DNA of 64,000 nt, from NCBI GenBank assembly GCA_963770915.1, contig CAVYRG010000001.1, positions 4,216,001 to 4,280,000 of the forward strand. Direction: 5' to 3'. Position numbers and translations under genes: made by a program. The stretch's first letter is position 1; each line of letters starts with the position of its first letter. Below, piece after piece: positions 1-8,498 of the stretch. The DNA comes from PALSA-270 sp963770915. Its GTDB lineage: Bacteria; Acidobacteriota; Terriglobia; Terriglobales; Acidobacteriaceae. The notes under the pieces are model-generated. The model was not told the origin of the DNA and ran no database searches. It saw nothing but the letters and a program-made list of their open reading frames with translations.

Positions 1-79
1 CGTCGCCGATTTTTAGAAAGGGCTTGGCCGTTGAGCGCTTCATTAACTCCCACTTACTTTCCCATAAAAATTTCTTCTT

Positions 80-130
80 AGGACAAGAAGTATTTTGTCC
101 TTGACAGGCAACCGGACGGTTCACTAACCT
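80..130 (+). promoter_or_regulatory. Candidate promoter with operator-like palindrome before the TonB receptor gene
   Basis: A perfect 7-bp inverted repeat, AGGACAA-N8-TTGTCCT (80-101), abuts a TTGACA hexamer (101-106). An 18-bp spacer leads to TAACCT (125-130), a plausible -10. A dimeric regulator bound here would overlap the -35, so repression is the simplest reading. The regulator is unknown. The arrangement is seen directly; promoter activity is inferred. Confidence 0.45.
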
Positions 131-207
131 TGCGCGATTATAGCAAGGTTTTGCACGGGCGCAAGTTATAACCAATTCCAAAACTCCGCAGTACCGGGAG
201 GTCTCCC

Positions 208-3200
208 ATGGATCCGTCACACATGCGTCGCGGTCCAATCTTCTGGCTGACCGTGCTGGGTTTGTCAGCCGCTTTTGTGATTCCAAGTTTCGGACAGAGC
301 ACCAGCGGCAGAATCGTTGGGCGCGTGGCCGACCCATCCGGCGCTGTGCTTGGGGGAGTGAGCGTGACCCTGACCAATCAGGCGACCGCTGCCAGCCGCC
401 AGACTCAAACCAGTGACAGCGGCGACTACTCCTTTATCGAGGTAGTGCCCGGAACGTACCGCGCGGAGTTTGAACACCCGGGCTTCAAGAAGAACGTTCA
501 GATCAACGTCATTGTCGACGTGAATCAGGTGGTGACGCTCAACTCGGTTCTGCAGATTGGCGAAGTGCAGGATGTTGTGCAGGTGACCTCCGAAGCGCCG
601 CAGGTGGATACCACCAGCACTCAGCTGGGAGCGGTGATCAACGACCGCTCGGTGAACGAGCTACCGCTGAACGCGCGCAACACTTACCAGTTTTTGCAGC
701 TGCAACCCGGCGTGCAAGCGCAGCTGGGCAGCAGCGGCAGCCTGTTTTTTGGGTCGGACGACGCAGGGTCGGTTTCGGTGAACGGCGGCCGGACGCGGGC
801 CAATAACTTCAGCGTCAACGGCGGCGATGCCAACGATCAATTCGTGAATACGCCGACGGTGCAACCTACTCCCGACAGCGTTGAAGAATTCCGAATTATC
901 ACCAATTCCTTCGACGCCGAATACGGACGAAATTCGGGATCAGTGGTGAACGTCATTACCAAGTCCGGGACGAACGCCCTGCACGGAAATGTCTACGATT
1001 ATTTTCGCAACACGGTTTTGAACGCGCAGGGATACTTCAATACCATAAAGCCGCAGTTCAATCAGAACCAATTTGGCGGCACGCTGGGCGGGCCGATCAA
1101 GAAAGACCGCACGTTCTTCTTTGTTTCGTACGAGGGGCGGCGGATCCGGCAAGGAGACCCGGGAGACCTGTTGAACGTGCTTTCGACGCCGGAGCGGGGC
1201 GGAGATTTCTCGGACCTAGGCGGCTTCCCGCAGATCATCCCGGGCAGCATCACGGCAGACAATCCGGCGGGAAATCCTAACCAGCTTTCTGACCAACTGG
1301 TGGCGGACGTCTTGAACGGCCGGTCAGGTTGTACGAACGCCATCACAGCTGCCGGCGGCACAATGCCCGCTTCAGGGACTTTGTGGTCGGATATTTTCCC
1401 GACTGGAGCAATTCCCACCGCTTGCCAGGATCCGGTGGCGGTGAGTCTGCTGCGATTTGTTCCCACGGCCAACGTGGGCACGAATCAGAACCAGTCGGTG
1501 CCGGTGGGGAGCGACAACGAGAACCAGTTCACGGTCCGCTTCGATCACAAGATCAACGACAAGCAGAACCTCAGCGTCTACTATTACTATACCGACATCG
1601 CAAGGTTCAGCCCCTACAACACGTTCGAAGAAGCCGGCGCGAACGTTCCCGGCTTCGGCAATTCTGACGACTTCCGTTTCCAGCAGTGGAACCTCAGCCA
1701 CACTTGGACGATCAGCAACTCGGTGGTCAACGAGGCGCGGTTCGTTTACATGCGGGAAGGGCAGTTAGGGTTCCTCAAGCCGCAGAGCACGGGCGCGGTG
1801 ACGAGTTCCTGCGGGGGGACGGCTGCGGCTTTCTGCTTTACTGGCACTTCGGATTCCTCGGCCATCACAGGAGGCTACGGAACGGATCCCAGTCTTGGAA
1901 TCACTCCGGGGCTGCCGTCGGCCAATGAGGGTGTGCCTTTCATCGGCATTTCCGGCGGCGCCAACATCGGCAACAACTGGGAAGGCGTGCTACCGCAGGT
2001 GGGCAACACCTTTCAATGGGCCGACAACCTCACCTGGGTCAAGGGGAACCACACCTTCAAGTTCGGAGTGGATGCCCGTCGCGCGCGCTTTGACCAAACC
2101 TACTACTTCGATGTGAACGGCGAGTACACTTTCGACAACTCGGGTCCGAACGGCATAGTCTCGGCCGACGGCGGCAATTATGCGGAATTTCTGTTGGGAC
2201 TCTCGGACGTATACGTGCAAGGCTCAGCGCAGCGCGAGGATGTCCGTTCCACCGCGGTGTATCCGTTCGTGCAGGATAGCTGGAAGGTCAGGCCGAATCT
2301 GACGTTGAACTACGGCTTGCGCTGGGAGTTCTCTCCGCCGCCTACCGACATCAGCGGGCACGTCGAAACTTTCCGGCCGGGGCAGACCAGCACGGTTTAT
2401 CCCTGCAGCGCGGCGGACCCCACCACCTGCCCGACCGGCCTGGTGGTTCCGGGCGACAAGGGAGTTCCTGCGGGGATGACCTCAACGTACTACAAGGCTT
2501 TTGCCCCGCGAATTGGTTTGGCATATAGCCCGGGCAGCAGCGGGAAAACCAGCATCCGGGCAGGCTGGGGCATCTTCTATAACCCCATTGAGGAATTGGT
2601 GCTGGCGCAGTTTGGTGCCGAACCGCCGTTCGGAGGGAGTTCCTCGCTGTCCAACGTGTTTTTCAATACACCGTTTGTCGGGCAGGATGGAACCCAGAAC
2701 TCAAACCCGTTTGGCGGTTTTATTACTCCCAAGCCAGGAACGCCCGTGGACCTGTCGGTCTTTCGCCCCATTCTTCTTTACGGGGAGTTCCAGCCGCATC
2801 TGCGATCGCAATACAGCGCGCAATACAACTTCACCATTCAACAGGAAATCGCGCGCAACCTGATGTTCCAACTAGGCTATGTAGGATCGCAAGGGCATCG
2901 TCTGTTGGCCGGGCGTGACATCAATCCCTCAAACCCGCAGACTTGCCTGGATATGTACAACATCTCGCAGTACTACGCTCCAAAATTGCCGGACGGAAGC
3001 GCCAATCCAAATGAAGACGACGCGCTGAGCGCTGCTTACGGCTGCGGGCCGACGGTGGAAGACAGCCAGTGGATTCTGCCGGCGAACAGCATTCCCGCCG
3101 GCTACACGCTGCATCTGCCCTATGGGCCGACCGCGCAAGTTGGGCCGGGGAATCCGCAAATCAACCTGGTGGGCCTAAGGCCCTATTCCGCGCCCGGCTG

Positions 3201-3990
3201 CATACCGACGACCGGCGTGGGTTGCCCGGGGGATGGCATTCCCGTGTTCACCGATATTTTCGCGGAGGATACGATTTCCAGCTCCAGCTACAACGCGCTG
3301 GAGGCGATGCTGGAAAAGCGGTTCTCGCACGGCCTGCAATTCCAGGCGGCGTATACCTGGAGCAAATCGCTGGACAGCGCGTCAACCTTCGAGGAGTCGC
3401 TCAACCCCTTCAACTACCGCGCCAGCCGTGGATTGTCGCTATTCAACTCGGCGCAGCGCTTCGTAATCAGCTATTACTGGGAACTGCCCATACCGAAACA
3501 TCACGGGGCCGCAGCCAAGATTCTGGACGACTGGGCGATCTCCGGCATCACGCAGTTCCAGACGGGATTTCCCATCCGCCTGGACACGCAGAACGACAAC
3601 GAGCTGATCAACAGCCTGTTCTTTACAGGCACCGAAGCGCCGAGCCTGATCGCGCCGTTCCACACCCAGAATCCGAAGACTCACGCCAACTTCTGGTTCG
3701 ATCCGAATTTGTTCCAGGATCCGCCGCTGGGACAGTTCAACAACGGAACCCAGCGCACCATCTGCTGCGGGCCGGGGCTGCAGGATTGGGACTTTTCTGT
3801 GCATAAGAGGATTCCTATCACGGAAACGACTTATATGCAGTTCCAGGCGGAGTTCTTCAATATTTTCAATCACACCAACTTTGCCAATCCGGATGGGCAT
3901 TTCTCTGACGGCCCGACGGCGTTCGGCATGATTACCGGTACTTCCGTGGACCAGCGCGAAGTACAATTTGCATTGAAGCTGTATTTCTAG
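208..3990 (+). CDS. Oar-like TonB-dependent receptor with carboxypeptidase-regulatory domain
   Basis: This is an outer-membrane receptor predicted to bring a ligand into the periplasm with TonB energy. A signal peptide covers about residues 1-29. A carboxypeptidase-regulatory-like beta-sandwich follows (about 34-115, starting GRIVGRVADPSG), then a plug domain (about 125-250, with SVNGGRTRANNFSVNGGDAN and SGSVVNVITKSGTN), then a very long beta-barrel ending in an aromatic residue (ALKLYF). The 1,260-residue length and domain order match the Oar-like family that is greatly expanded in Acidobacteriota. A GGGAGG ribosome site lies just ahead of the ATG. The ligand cannot be read from sequence. 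The amine/GABA catabolic genes downstream make an amine or peptide source possible, but that is inference. Confidence 0.93.
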   Translation: MDPSHMRRGPIFWLTVLGLSAAFVIPSFGQSTSGRIVGRVADPSGAVLGGVSVTLTNQATAASRQTQTSDSGDYSFIEVVPGTYRAEFEHPGFKKNVQINVIVDVNQVVTLNSVLQIGEVQDVVQVTSEAPQVDTTSTQLGAVINDRSVNELPLNARNTYQFLQLQPGVQAQLGSSGSLFFGSDDAGSVSVNGGRTRANNFSVNGGDANDQFVNTPTVQPTPDSVEEFRIITNSFDAEYGRNSGSVVNVITKSGTNALHGNVYDYFRNTVLNAQGYFNTIKPQFNQNQFGGTLGGPIKKDRTFFFVSYEGRRIRQGDPGDLLNVLSTPERGGDFSDLGGFPQIIPGSITADNPAGNPNQLSDQLVADVLNGRSGCTNAITAAGGTMPASGTLWSDIFPTGAIPTACQDPVAVSLLRFVPTANVGTNQNQSVPVGSDNENQFTVRFDHKINDKQNLSVYYYYTDIARFSPYNTFEEAGANVPGFGNSDDFRFQQWNLSHTWTISNSVVNEARFVYMREGQLGFLKPQSTGAVTSSCGGTAAAFCFTGTSDSSAITGGYGTDPSLGITPGLPSANEGVPFIGISGGANIGNNWEGVLPQVGNTFQWADNLTWVKGNHTFKFGVDARRARFDQTYYFDVNGEYTFDNSGPNGIVSADGGNYAEFLLGLSDVYVQGSAQREDVRSTAVYPFVQDSWKVRPNLTLNYGLRWEFSPPPTDISGHVETFRPGQTSTVYPCSAADPTTCPTGLVVPGDKGVPAGMTSTYYKAFAPRIGLAYSPGSSGKTSIRAGWGIFYNPIEELVLAQFGAEPPFGGSSSLSNVFFNTPFVGQDGTQNSNPFGGFITPKPGTPVDLSVFRPILLYGEFQPHLRSQYSAQYNFTIQQEIARNLMFQLGYVGSQGHRLLAGRDINPSNPQTCLDMYNISQYYAPKLPDGSANPNEDDALSAAYGCGPTVEDSQWILPANSIPAGYTLHLPYGPTAQVGPGNPQINLVGLRPYSAPGCIPTTGVGCPGDGIPVFTDIFAEDTISSSSYNALEAMLEKRFSHGLQFQAAYTWSKSLDSASTFEESLNPFNYRASRGLSLFNSAQRFVISYYWELPIPKHHGAAAKILDDWAISGITQFQTGFPIRLDTQNDNELINSLFFTGTEAPSLIAPFHTQNPKTHANFWFDPNLFQDPPLGQFNNGTQRTICCGPGLQDWDFSVHKRIPITETTYMQFQAEFFNIFNHTNFANPDGHFSDGPTAFGMITGTSVDQREVQFALKLYF

Positions 3991-3998
3991 CTTGGAAA

Positions 3999-4022
3999 CC
4001 CGGACGGCTCGCGTCGTCCGGG
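3999..4022 (+). terminator. Hairpin after the TonB receptor gene
   Basis: A perfect 8-bp stem, CCCGGACG/CGTCCGGG, with an 8-base loop begins 8 bases after the receptor stop codon. No U-tract follows, so it may slow or end transcription weakly, or simply mark the 3' end of the mRNA. Confidence 0.35.
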
Positions 4023-4072
4023 CACAAATCTAATGGCCGCACACTCCGGCCTGAGCTTCCTGGAGACCCGCG

Positions 4073-5443
4073 ATGTACCCCGCATTGGAAAAAGAACTGG
4101 CGACGTTCGTGCGCCGGACGCCGAAGTCTGCCGAATCGCACAAACGCAACCTGAAGCGCATTCCGCTGGGCGTGGCGAGCAATTACCGCGCCTACGACCC
4201 CTATCCCATTTTCGTAAAAGAGGGCCAAGGCTCGCATTTTCGCGATCTGGATGGCAACGACTACATCGACCATAATCTATGTTTTGGCGCGCTGATGGCT
4301 GGGCACTGCCATCCCGCCGTGATGAAAGCGGTGGAAAAGCGCCTGAGCGCCGGAACCATGTTCGGCATGCCGCATGACATGGAGTGGCAACTGGCGGAAG
4401 AAATCTGCAAACGGTTTCCGATTGAGATGCTGCGCTTCGGCTCGTCGGGAACCGAGGCCACGATGCACGCCATCCGGCTAGCCCGAGCCGCGACCGGACG
4501 CGACAAGATCATCAAGTTTGAAGGCGGCTATCACGGACTGCACGATTCGGCGCTGGTGAGCGTAAAGCCGCACGCGCCGGAGTTCGGCGATGTGCATGCG
4601 CCGAATTCAGTAACCGGAGGTCTGGGCGTGCCGAAAGCCAGCTTAGCCAACGTAGCCGTGGCAACGTTCAACGATCTGGCGACCGTCGAGCTGCGCTTCA
4701 AACAGAATCCCAGAGAAATTGCCGCGATCATTCTGGAGCCGATCATGATGAATGTCGGCATGTGCATGCCGGAACCGGGATTTCTGGAGGGGCTGCGCGA
4801 GCTATGCACGAAAAACGGCGCGCTACTGATCTTCGACGAAGTGAAAACCGGAGCCAAACTGGGATGGGGCGGAGCGTCCGAGTACTTTAACGTGAAGCCG
4901 GACATGATCTGCCTGGCCAAGTCGATCGGCGGTGGCCTGCCGCTGGCGGCGTTCGGCGCCAGTGCCGCGGCGATGGATTTGATCTCGCAGCATAAAGTCT
5001 TTCACGGCGGAACCTACAACACGAATCCGGTCTCGATGGCGGCGGGGCTGGCGACATTTGCAGAAGTGCTCACCCGCGAGAACTATGCCCACGTGGAAAA
5101 ACTCAGCGCGAAATTGACGGAAGGTTACCGCAAGATCGTCGGCAAAACCGGATTGCAGGCTTATGTCGCGAGCGCAGGCGCGAATGGCGTGCTGATGCTG
5201 TATGCGAAGGAAGTCAAGAACTACCGTGACTGGCTGACCATCGATACGGATCTGTGGCGGCACTATTGGTTTGGCATGGTGAACCGAGGCGTCATGGCCC
5301 AGCCGTATTGGTGGGATGAGCAGTGGACGATTTCGGTGCAGCATACGGAAGCCGATATCGACAAACACCTGACCGCGTTCGACGATGTTGCGCCGGGGCT
5401 GGCCGCGGCGCAACAAGAGCGAATGGCAGTAGCGGCGCACTGA
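4073..5443 (+). CDS. Class III aminotransferase, glutamate-1-semialdehyde aminomutase-like
   Basis: This 456-residue protein is a PLP-dependent fold-type I enzyme of the class III aminotransferase/GSA aminomutase group. Visible features are the substrate-entry motif around LDGNDYIDHNLCFGALMAGH (57-78), the phosphate-binding FGSSGTEATMHAIRLARA segment (122-139), the cofactor-contacting Asp in FDEVKTG (D255) and the Schiff-base lysine in LAKSIGGGLP (K283). A GGAGA ribosome site precedes the ATG. A true HemL is usually nearer 430 residues and sits with haem genes. Here the gene is followed by a permease, an aldehyde dehydrogenase and another aminotransferase, so a catabolic role on an amine or amino acid is more likely than tetrapyrrole synthesis. 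The substrate is undetermined. Confidence 0.85.
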   Translation: MYPALEKELATFVRRTPKSAESHKRNLKRIPLGVASNYRAYDPYPIFVKEGQGSHFRDLDGNDYIDHNLCFGALMAGHCHPAVMKAVEKRLSAGTMFGMPHDMEWQLAEEICKRFPIEMLRFGSSGTEATMHAIRLARAATGRDKIIKFEGGYHGLHDSALVSVKPHAPEFGDVHAPNSVTGGLGVPKASLANVAVATFNDLATVELRFKQNPREIAAIILEPIMMNVGMCMPEPGFLEGLRELCTKNGALLIFDEVKTGAKLGWGGASEYFNVKPDMICLAKSIGGGLPLAAFGASAAAMDLISQHKVFHGGTYNTNPVSMAAGLATFAEVLTRENYAHVEKLSAKLTEGYRKIVGKTGLQAYVASAGANGVLMLYAKEVKNYRDWLTIDTDLWRHYWFGMVNRGVMAQPYWWDEQWTISVQHTEADIDKHLTAFDDVAPGLAAAQQERMAVAAH

Positions 5444-5460
5444 ACTGAGATTCGTCTGCG

Positions 5461-5521
5461 CGCTCTCTGTGTCCTCTGTGGTTGAAAAGCGCTACACCAC
5501 AGAAGAACACAGGGAAGCGCA
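5461..5521. repeat. Dispersed CTGTGT/TCTGTGG repeat with imperfect inverted arms
   Basis: The two arms (about 5467-5482 and 5496-5512) are inverted copies of CTGTGT-N-CTCTGTGGT around a short loop. The element lies in the 99-bp gap between the aminotransferase and permease genes. A related single-arm copy is at 46061-46103, sharing GCTTCCCTGTGT with the complement of the right arm here. No coding content is seen. Confidence 0.5.
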
Positions 5522-5542
5522 GGGAAAACCGGAGTTGGATCA

Positions 5543-6991
5543 TTGGCAGATGAGCAAACAGCCCAGCCGCACCTCAAGCGCGTGCTTGGGCGCCGGGATT
5601 TGGTTTTGCTGTTCGTGGTCGCCGTCTTTAATCTCAACGTTGTTCCCTCGATCGCCGCCAATGGCGGCGTCACCATCTGGCTCTGGATCATTTCCCTGAT
5701 TCTGTTTTTCGGGCCGCAAGGAATTGCGGTCATCGAGCTGGCACATCGTTATCCCGGCGAGGGCGGAGTTTATCTTTGGGCGAAGGAGCTCTTCGGGGAC
5801 TTCCATGGTTTTCTCTCCGGCTGGTGCTATTGGACAACGAACATGCTCTACGTGCCGACGGTGATGCTGTACTTCGTCGGCGTATCGGTGTTCGTGCTGG
5901 GGCCAAGCCACCAGGGGCTCGCCGACAACAAGACCTTTGCCATTTTGGCCTCGCTGGCCCTTCTCACGCTGCTGTCGGTACTTAATATCGTTGGCTTGGG
6001 AGTGGGGAAGTGGCTCAACAACGCCGGCGGAATCGGCACCGGCATTGCTGCGGCTGTTCTTATTATTCTGGGAGTGCTGGTCGCTCACAAGAGCGGTACG
6101 ACATTGGAGTCGGTGGATTTTCGAATTCCGCATGATCCGCGCTTTGTGCTGAACTCGTTTGGCGTGATTTGTTTCGCGCTAGTCGGCCTGGAGTTGGCAT
6201 CGGTGATGGGAGACGAAATCGAAGAGCCGCGGCGCACGCTGCCGGGAGCGGTCGCCTGGGGCGGAGTGATTTCCGGCGCACTCTACATCGCTGCCACTCT
6301 CACGTTGTTGTTTTCGGTGGGAAGAAAAGACATCAATGTGTTGCAGGGAATCGTGCAGGCGGTCAGCCATCTGGCGGGGATCATTGGAATTCCCTGGATT
6401 CTTCCGATCTTCGCACTGGTACTGAGCGTTGCGATCGCGGGAATCGCATCGGCATGGCTTGGAGGTTCGGCGCGAATTCCATTTGTCGCGGGGCTTGATT
6501 CCTACATGCCGTCCTGGATGGGCAAGGTGCATCCGAAGTACGCGACGCCTTACGCGGCATTGTTGGTGGAAGCGGTCATCTCGATGATCATGGCAGTCGT
6601 ATTTTTCGCCTTTTCCAGCGTCCAGGAAGCGTTTCAAACCATGCTCTCGCTGGCGGTGGTGCTGCAATTGGTCCCTTACGTATATGTTTTCGCGGCGCTG
6701 ATAAAGCTGATGTGGAGGGAAGACAAGCCGGCGGGAGTCTATAGCAAGCCGGTGCTGCTTTTGTGCGGCTGGAGCGGGTTGCTCACCACACTTCTGGGAC
6801 TTTTTCTACAATATTTTCCGCCGACTCTGATCAAATCGCTGTGGATTTACGAGGCCGAGATGGTAGGAGGTACGATTGTGTTTATCGGCCTGGCGGCCTA
6901 CTTCTTTTTTGTGTATGGCCGGAAGAAGATTGTTCAGTTGACGCCCGCCGGCAGCGAGAGCGCCGAAAAAGCCGGGCTACCGATTCGTTGA
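5543..6991 (+). CDS. APC-family amino acid/amine permease
   Basis: This 482-residue inner-membrane protein has about 12 hydrophobic segments, the first near residues 20-60 (LLFVVAVFNLNVVPSIAANG). An APC-type consensus follows in AVIELAHRYPGEGGVYLWAKELFGDFHGFLSGW. Members of the amino acid-polyamine-organocation superfamily import amino acids, GABA or polyamines by proton symport or exchange. The start is TTG with GGAG 8 bases upstream. The gene lies between an aminotransferase and an aldehyde dehydrogenase/aminotransferase pair and probably imports their substrate. The exact substrate is not readable; a GABA, glutamate or putrescine carrier is an inference from neighbours. Confidence 0.85.
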   Translation: MADEQTAQPHLKRVLGRRDLVLLFVVAVFNLNVVPSIAANGGVTIWLWIISLILFFGPQGIAVIELAHRYPGEGGVYLWAKELFGDFHGFLSGWCYWTTNMLYVPTVMLYFVGVSVFVLGPSHQGLADNKTFAILASLALLTLLSVLNIVGLGVGKWLNNAGGIGTGIAAAVLIILGVLVAHKSGTTLESVDFRIPHDPRFVLNSFGVICFALVGLELASVMGDEIEEPRRTLPGAVAWGGVISGALYIAATLTLLFSVGRKDINVLQGIVQAVSHLAGIIGIPWILPIFALVLSVAIAGIASAWLGGSARIPFVAGLDSYMPSWMGKVHPKYATPYAALLVEAVISMIMAVVFFAFSSVQEAFQTMLSLAVVLQLVPYVYVFAALIKLMWREDKPAGVYSKPVLLLCGWSGLLTTLLGLFLQYFPPTLIKSLWIYEAEMVGGTIVFIGLAAYFFFVYGRKKIVQLTPAGSESAEKAGLPIR

Positions 6992-7011
6992 TTTCGCGAG
7001 TGGAGAGGCAA

Positions 7012-8490
7012 ATGCCAAGCGGCATAAAAGCGGAAGTTCGCACCTATCAGCTTTACATCAACGGCGAATGGGTGGATAGCAAGTCGGGCAGGACGTTTCC
7101 CGTGTACGACCCGGCCAGCGAGGAAGTGATCGCGCGGGTCCCGGAGGCGAACGCGGAGGACGTAGATCGCGCAGTTGCCGCTGCCCGCGCGGCGTTTGAA
7201 GGAGGCTGGGGGACAAGCACGGCGCAAGAACGCGGGCGTGTACTGTTTCGTTTGGCGGAGAAAATTCGCCAGAACGCTGCCATGCTGGCCGAGTTGGAAT
7301 CGCGCAATTCCGGCAAGCCGATTGTCGAGGCCGAGTTCGATATCGCAGACGTCGCGACCTGCTTCGAATACTACGGCGGATTGGCGACGAAGATTCTAGG
7401 ATTTGTGAATCCGGTTCCCGACAATGCCGTAAGCCTGACATTGAAGGAGCCGGTTGGTGTGGCTGGGCAAATCATTCCCTGGAACTACCCCTTGCTGATG
7501 GCGGCGTGGAAGCTGGCGCCGGCTCTGGCGGCTGGCTGCGCGTGCGTCCTCAAACCGGCTGAGCAGACTCCGATTACTGCGCTCGAGGTGGCAAACTGGC
7601 TGGCCGACGTAGGCTTGCCGCCGGGAGTGGTGAACATCGTGACTGGATTCGGGGAAAGCTGTGGCGCGCCGCTGGTGCGGCATCCAGATGTGAACAAGAT
7701 CGCTTTCACCGGCAGCGCCGAAGTAGGGAAGGTCATCGTCAAGCAGGCCGCCGACACAGTGAAGCGCGTTACGCTGGAGCTGGGAGGGAAATCGCCGAAC
7801 ATTTTCTTTGCCGATGCCGATTTCGAAGCCGCCATCGACGGCGCGCTTTTCGGCGTATTTATCAATCAAGGCGAGGTATGTTCGGCGGGCAGCAGAATTC
7901 TGGTGCAGAAGCCGATCTATAAGAAATTTGTAGATGCGATGATCGAGAAGGCAAAAAAGGTCAAGCTGGGACCACCGCTGGATCGAGAAACCAAGATGGG
8001 GCCGCTGGTCAGCAAGGAGCAATACCAGAGGGTGCGATCATATCAGGATCTCGGCAAGCAAGAAGCCAAGCTGGGCGCCGGCGGGGGCCGCGCGGAGAAA
8101 TTTGCCAAGGGATATTACGTCGAGCCGACCATCTTCTACGATGTGGATAACTCGGCGCGCATCGCCCGCGAGGAGATCTTCGGCCCGGTCGCGTCCGTGA
8201 TTCCGTTCGAAGACGAAAAAGATGCGGTGAAGATCGCCAACGATTCGCCCTATGGCCTAGCCGCTGCAGTCTGGACGCGCGATATCTTCAAAGCCTTTCG
8301 GGCGGTGAAAGCGTTGCGTGCCGGCATTGTGTGGGTGAATCACATGCAGCCGACTTATGTCGAAGCCCCATGGGGAGGCTACAAACAGTCCGGCTTCGGG
8401 CGCGAACTAGGGCCGTGGGGTATCGAAGAATATCTCGAGACCAAGCAGGTGTACATCAATTTGAACGAGCAGCCCATCGGCTGGTACTGA
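7012..8490 (+). CDS. NAD(P)-dependent aldehyde dehydrogenase (betaine/aminobutyraldehyde type)
   Basis: The 492-residue protein has the usual ALDH superfamily length and motifs: PWNYP in the cofactor region, GSAEVGK for nucleotide binding, the general-base glutamate in LELGGKSP (E256) and the catalytic cysteine in GEVCSAGSR (C290). The close of the fold is marked by EEIFGPVASV and PWGGYKQSGFGRELG. The start is the ATG with GGAGAGG just upstream. An in-frame extension reaching back to 6763 overlaps the permease gene and has no support. It oxidises an aldehyde to an acid; with two aminotransferases and an APC permease around it, an amino-aldehyde from diamine or GABA breakdown is the likely substrate. 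Sequence alone does not separate betaine-aldehyde, 4-aminobutyraldehyde and related substrates. Confidence 0.9.
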   Translation: MPSGIKAEVRTYQLYINGEWVDSKSGRTFPVYDPASEEVIARVPEANAEDVDRAVAAARAAFEGGWGTSTAQERGRVLFRLAEKIRQNAAMLAELESRNSGKPIVEAEFDIADVATCFEYYGGLATKILGFVNPVPDNAVSLTLKEPVGVAGQIIPWNYPLLMAAWKLAPALAAGCACVLKPAEQTPITALEVANWLADVGLPPGVVNIVTGFGESCGAPLVRHPDVNKIAFTGSAEVGKVIVKQAADTVKRVTLELGGKSPNIFFADADFEAAIDGALFGVFINQGEVCSAGSRILVQKPIYKKFVDAMIEKAKKVKLGPPLDRETKMGPLVSKEQYQRVRSYQDLGKQEAKLGAGGGRAEKFAKGYYVEPTIFYDVDNSARIAREEIFGPVASVIPFEDEKDAVKIANDSPYGLAAAVWTRDIFKAFRAVKALRAGIVWVNHMQPTYVEAPWGGYKQSGFGRELGPWGIEEYLETKQVYINLNEQPIGWY

Positions 8491-8498
8491 TCAGAGAA

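Noticed and set aside
6763..7011. N-terminal extension of the aldehyde dehydrogenase
   Set aside because: It overlaps the permease gene in another frame, and the downstream ATG has a strong ribosome site and gives the standard length.
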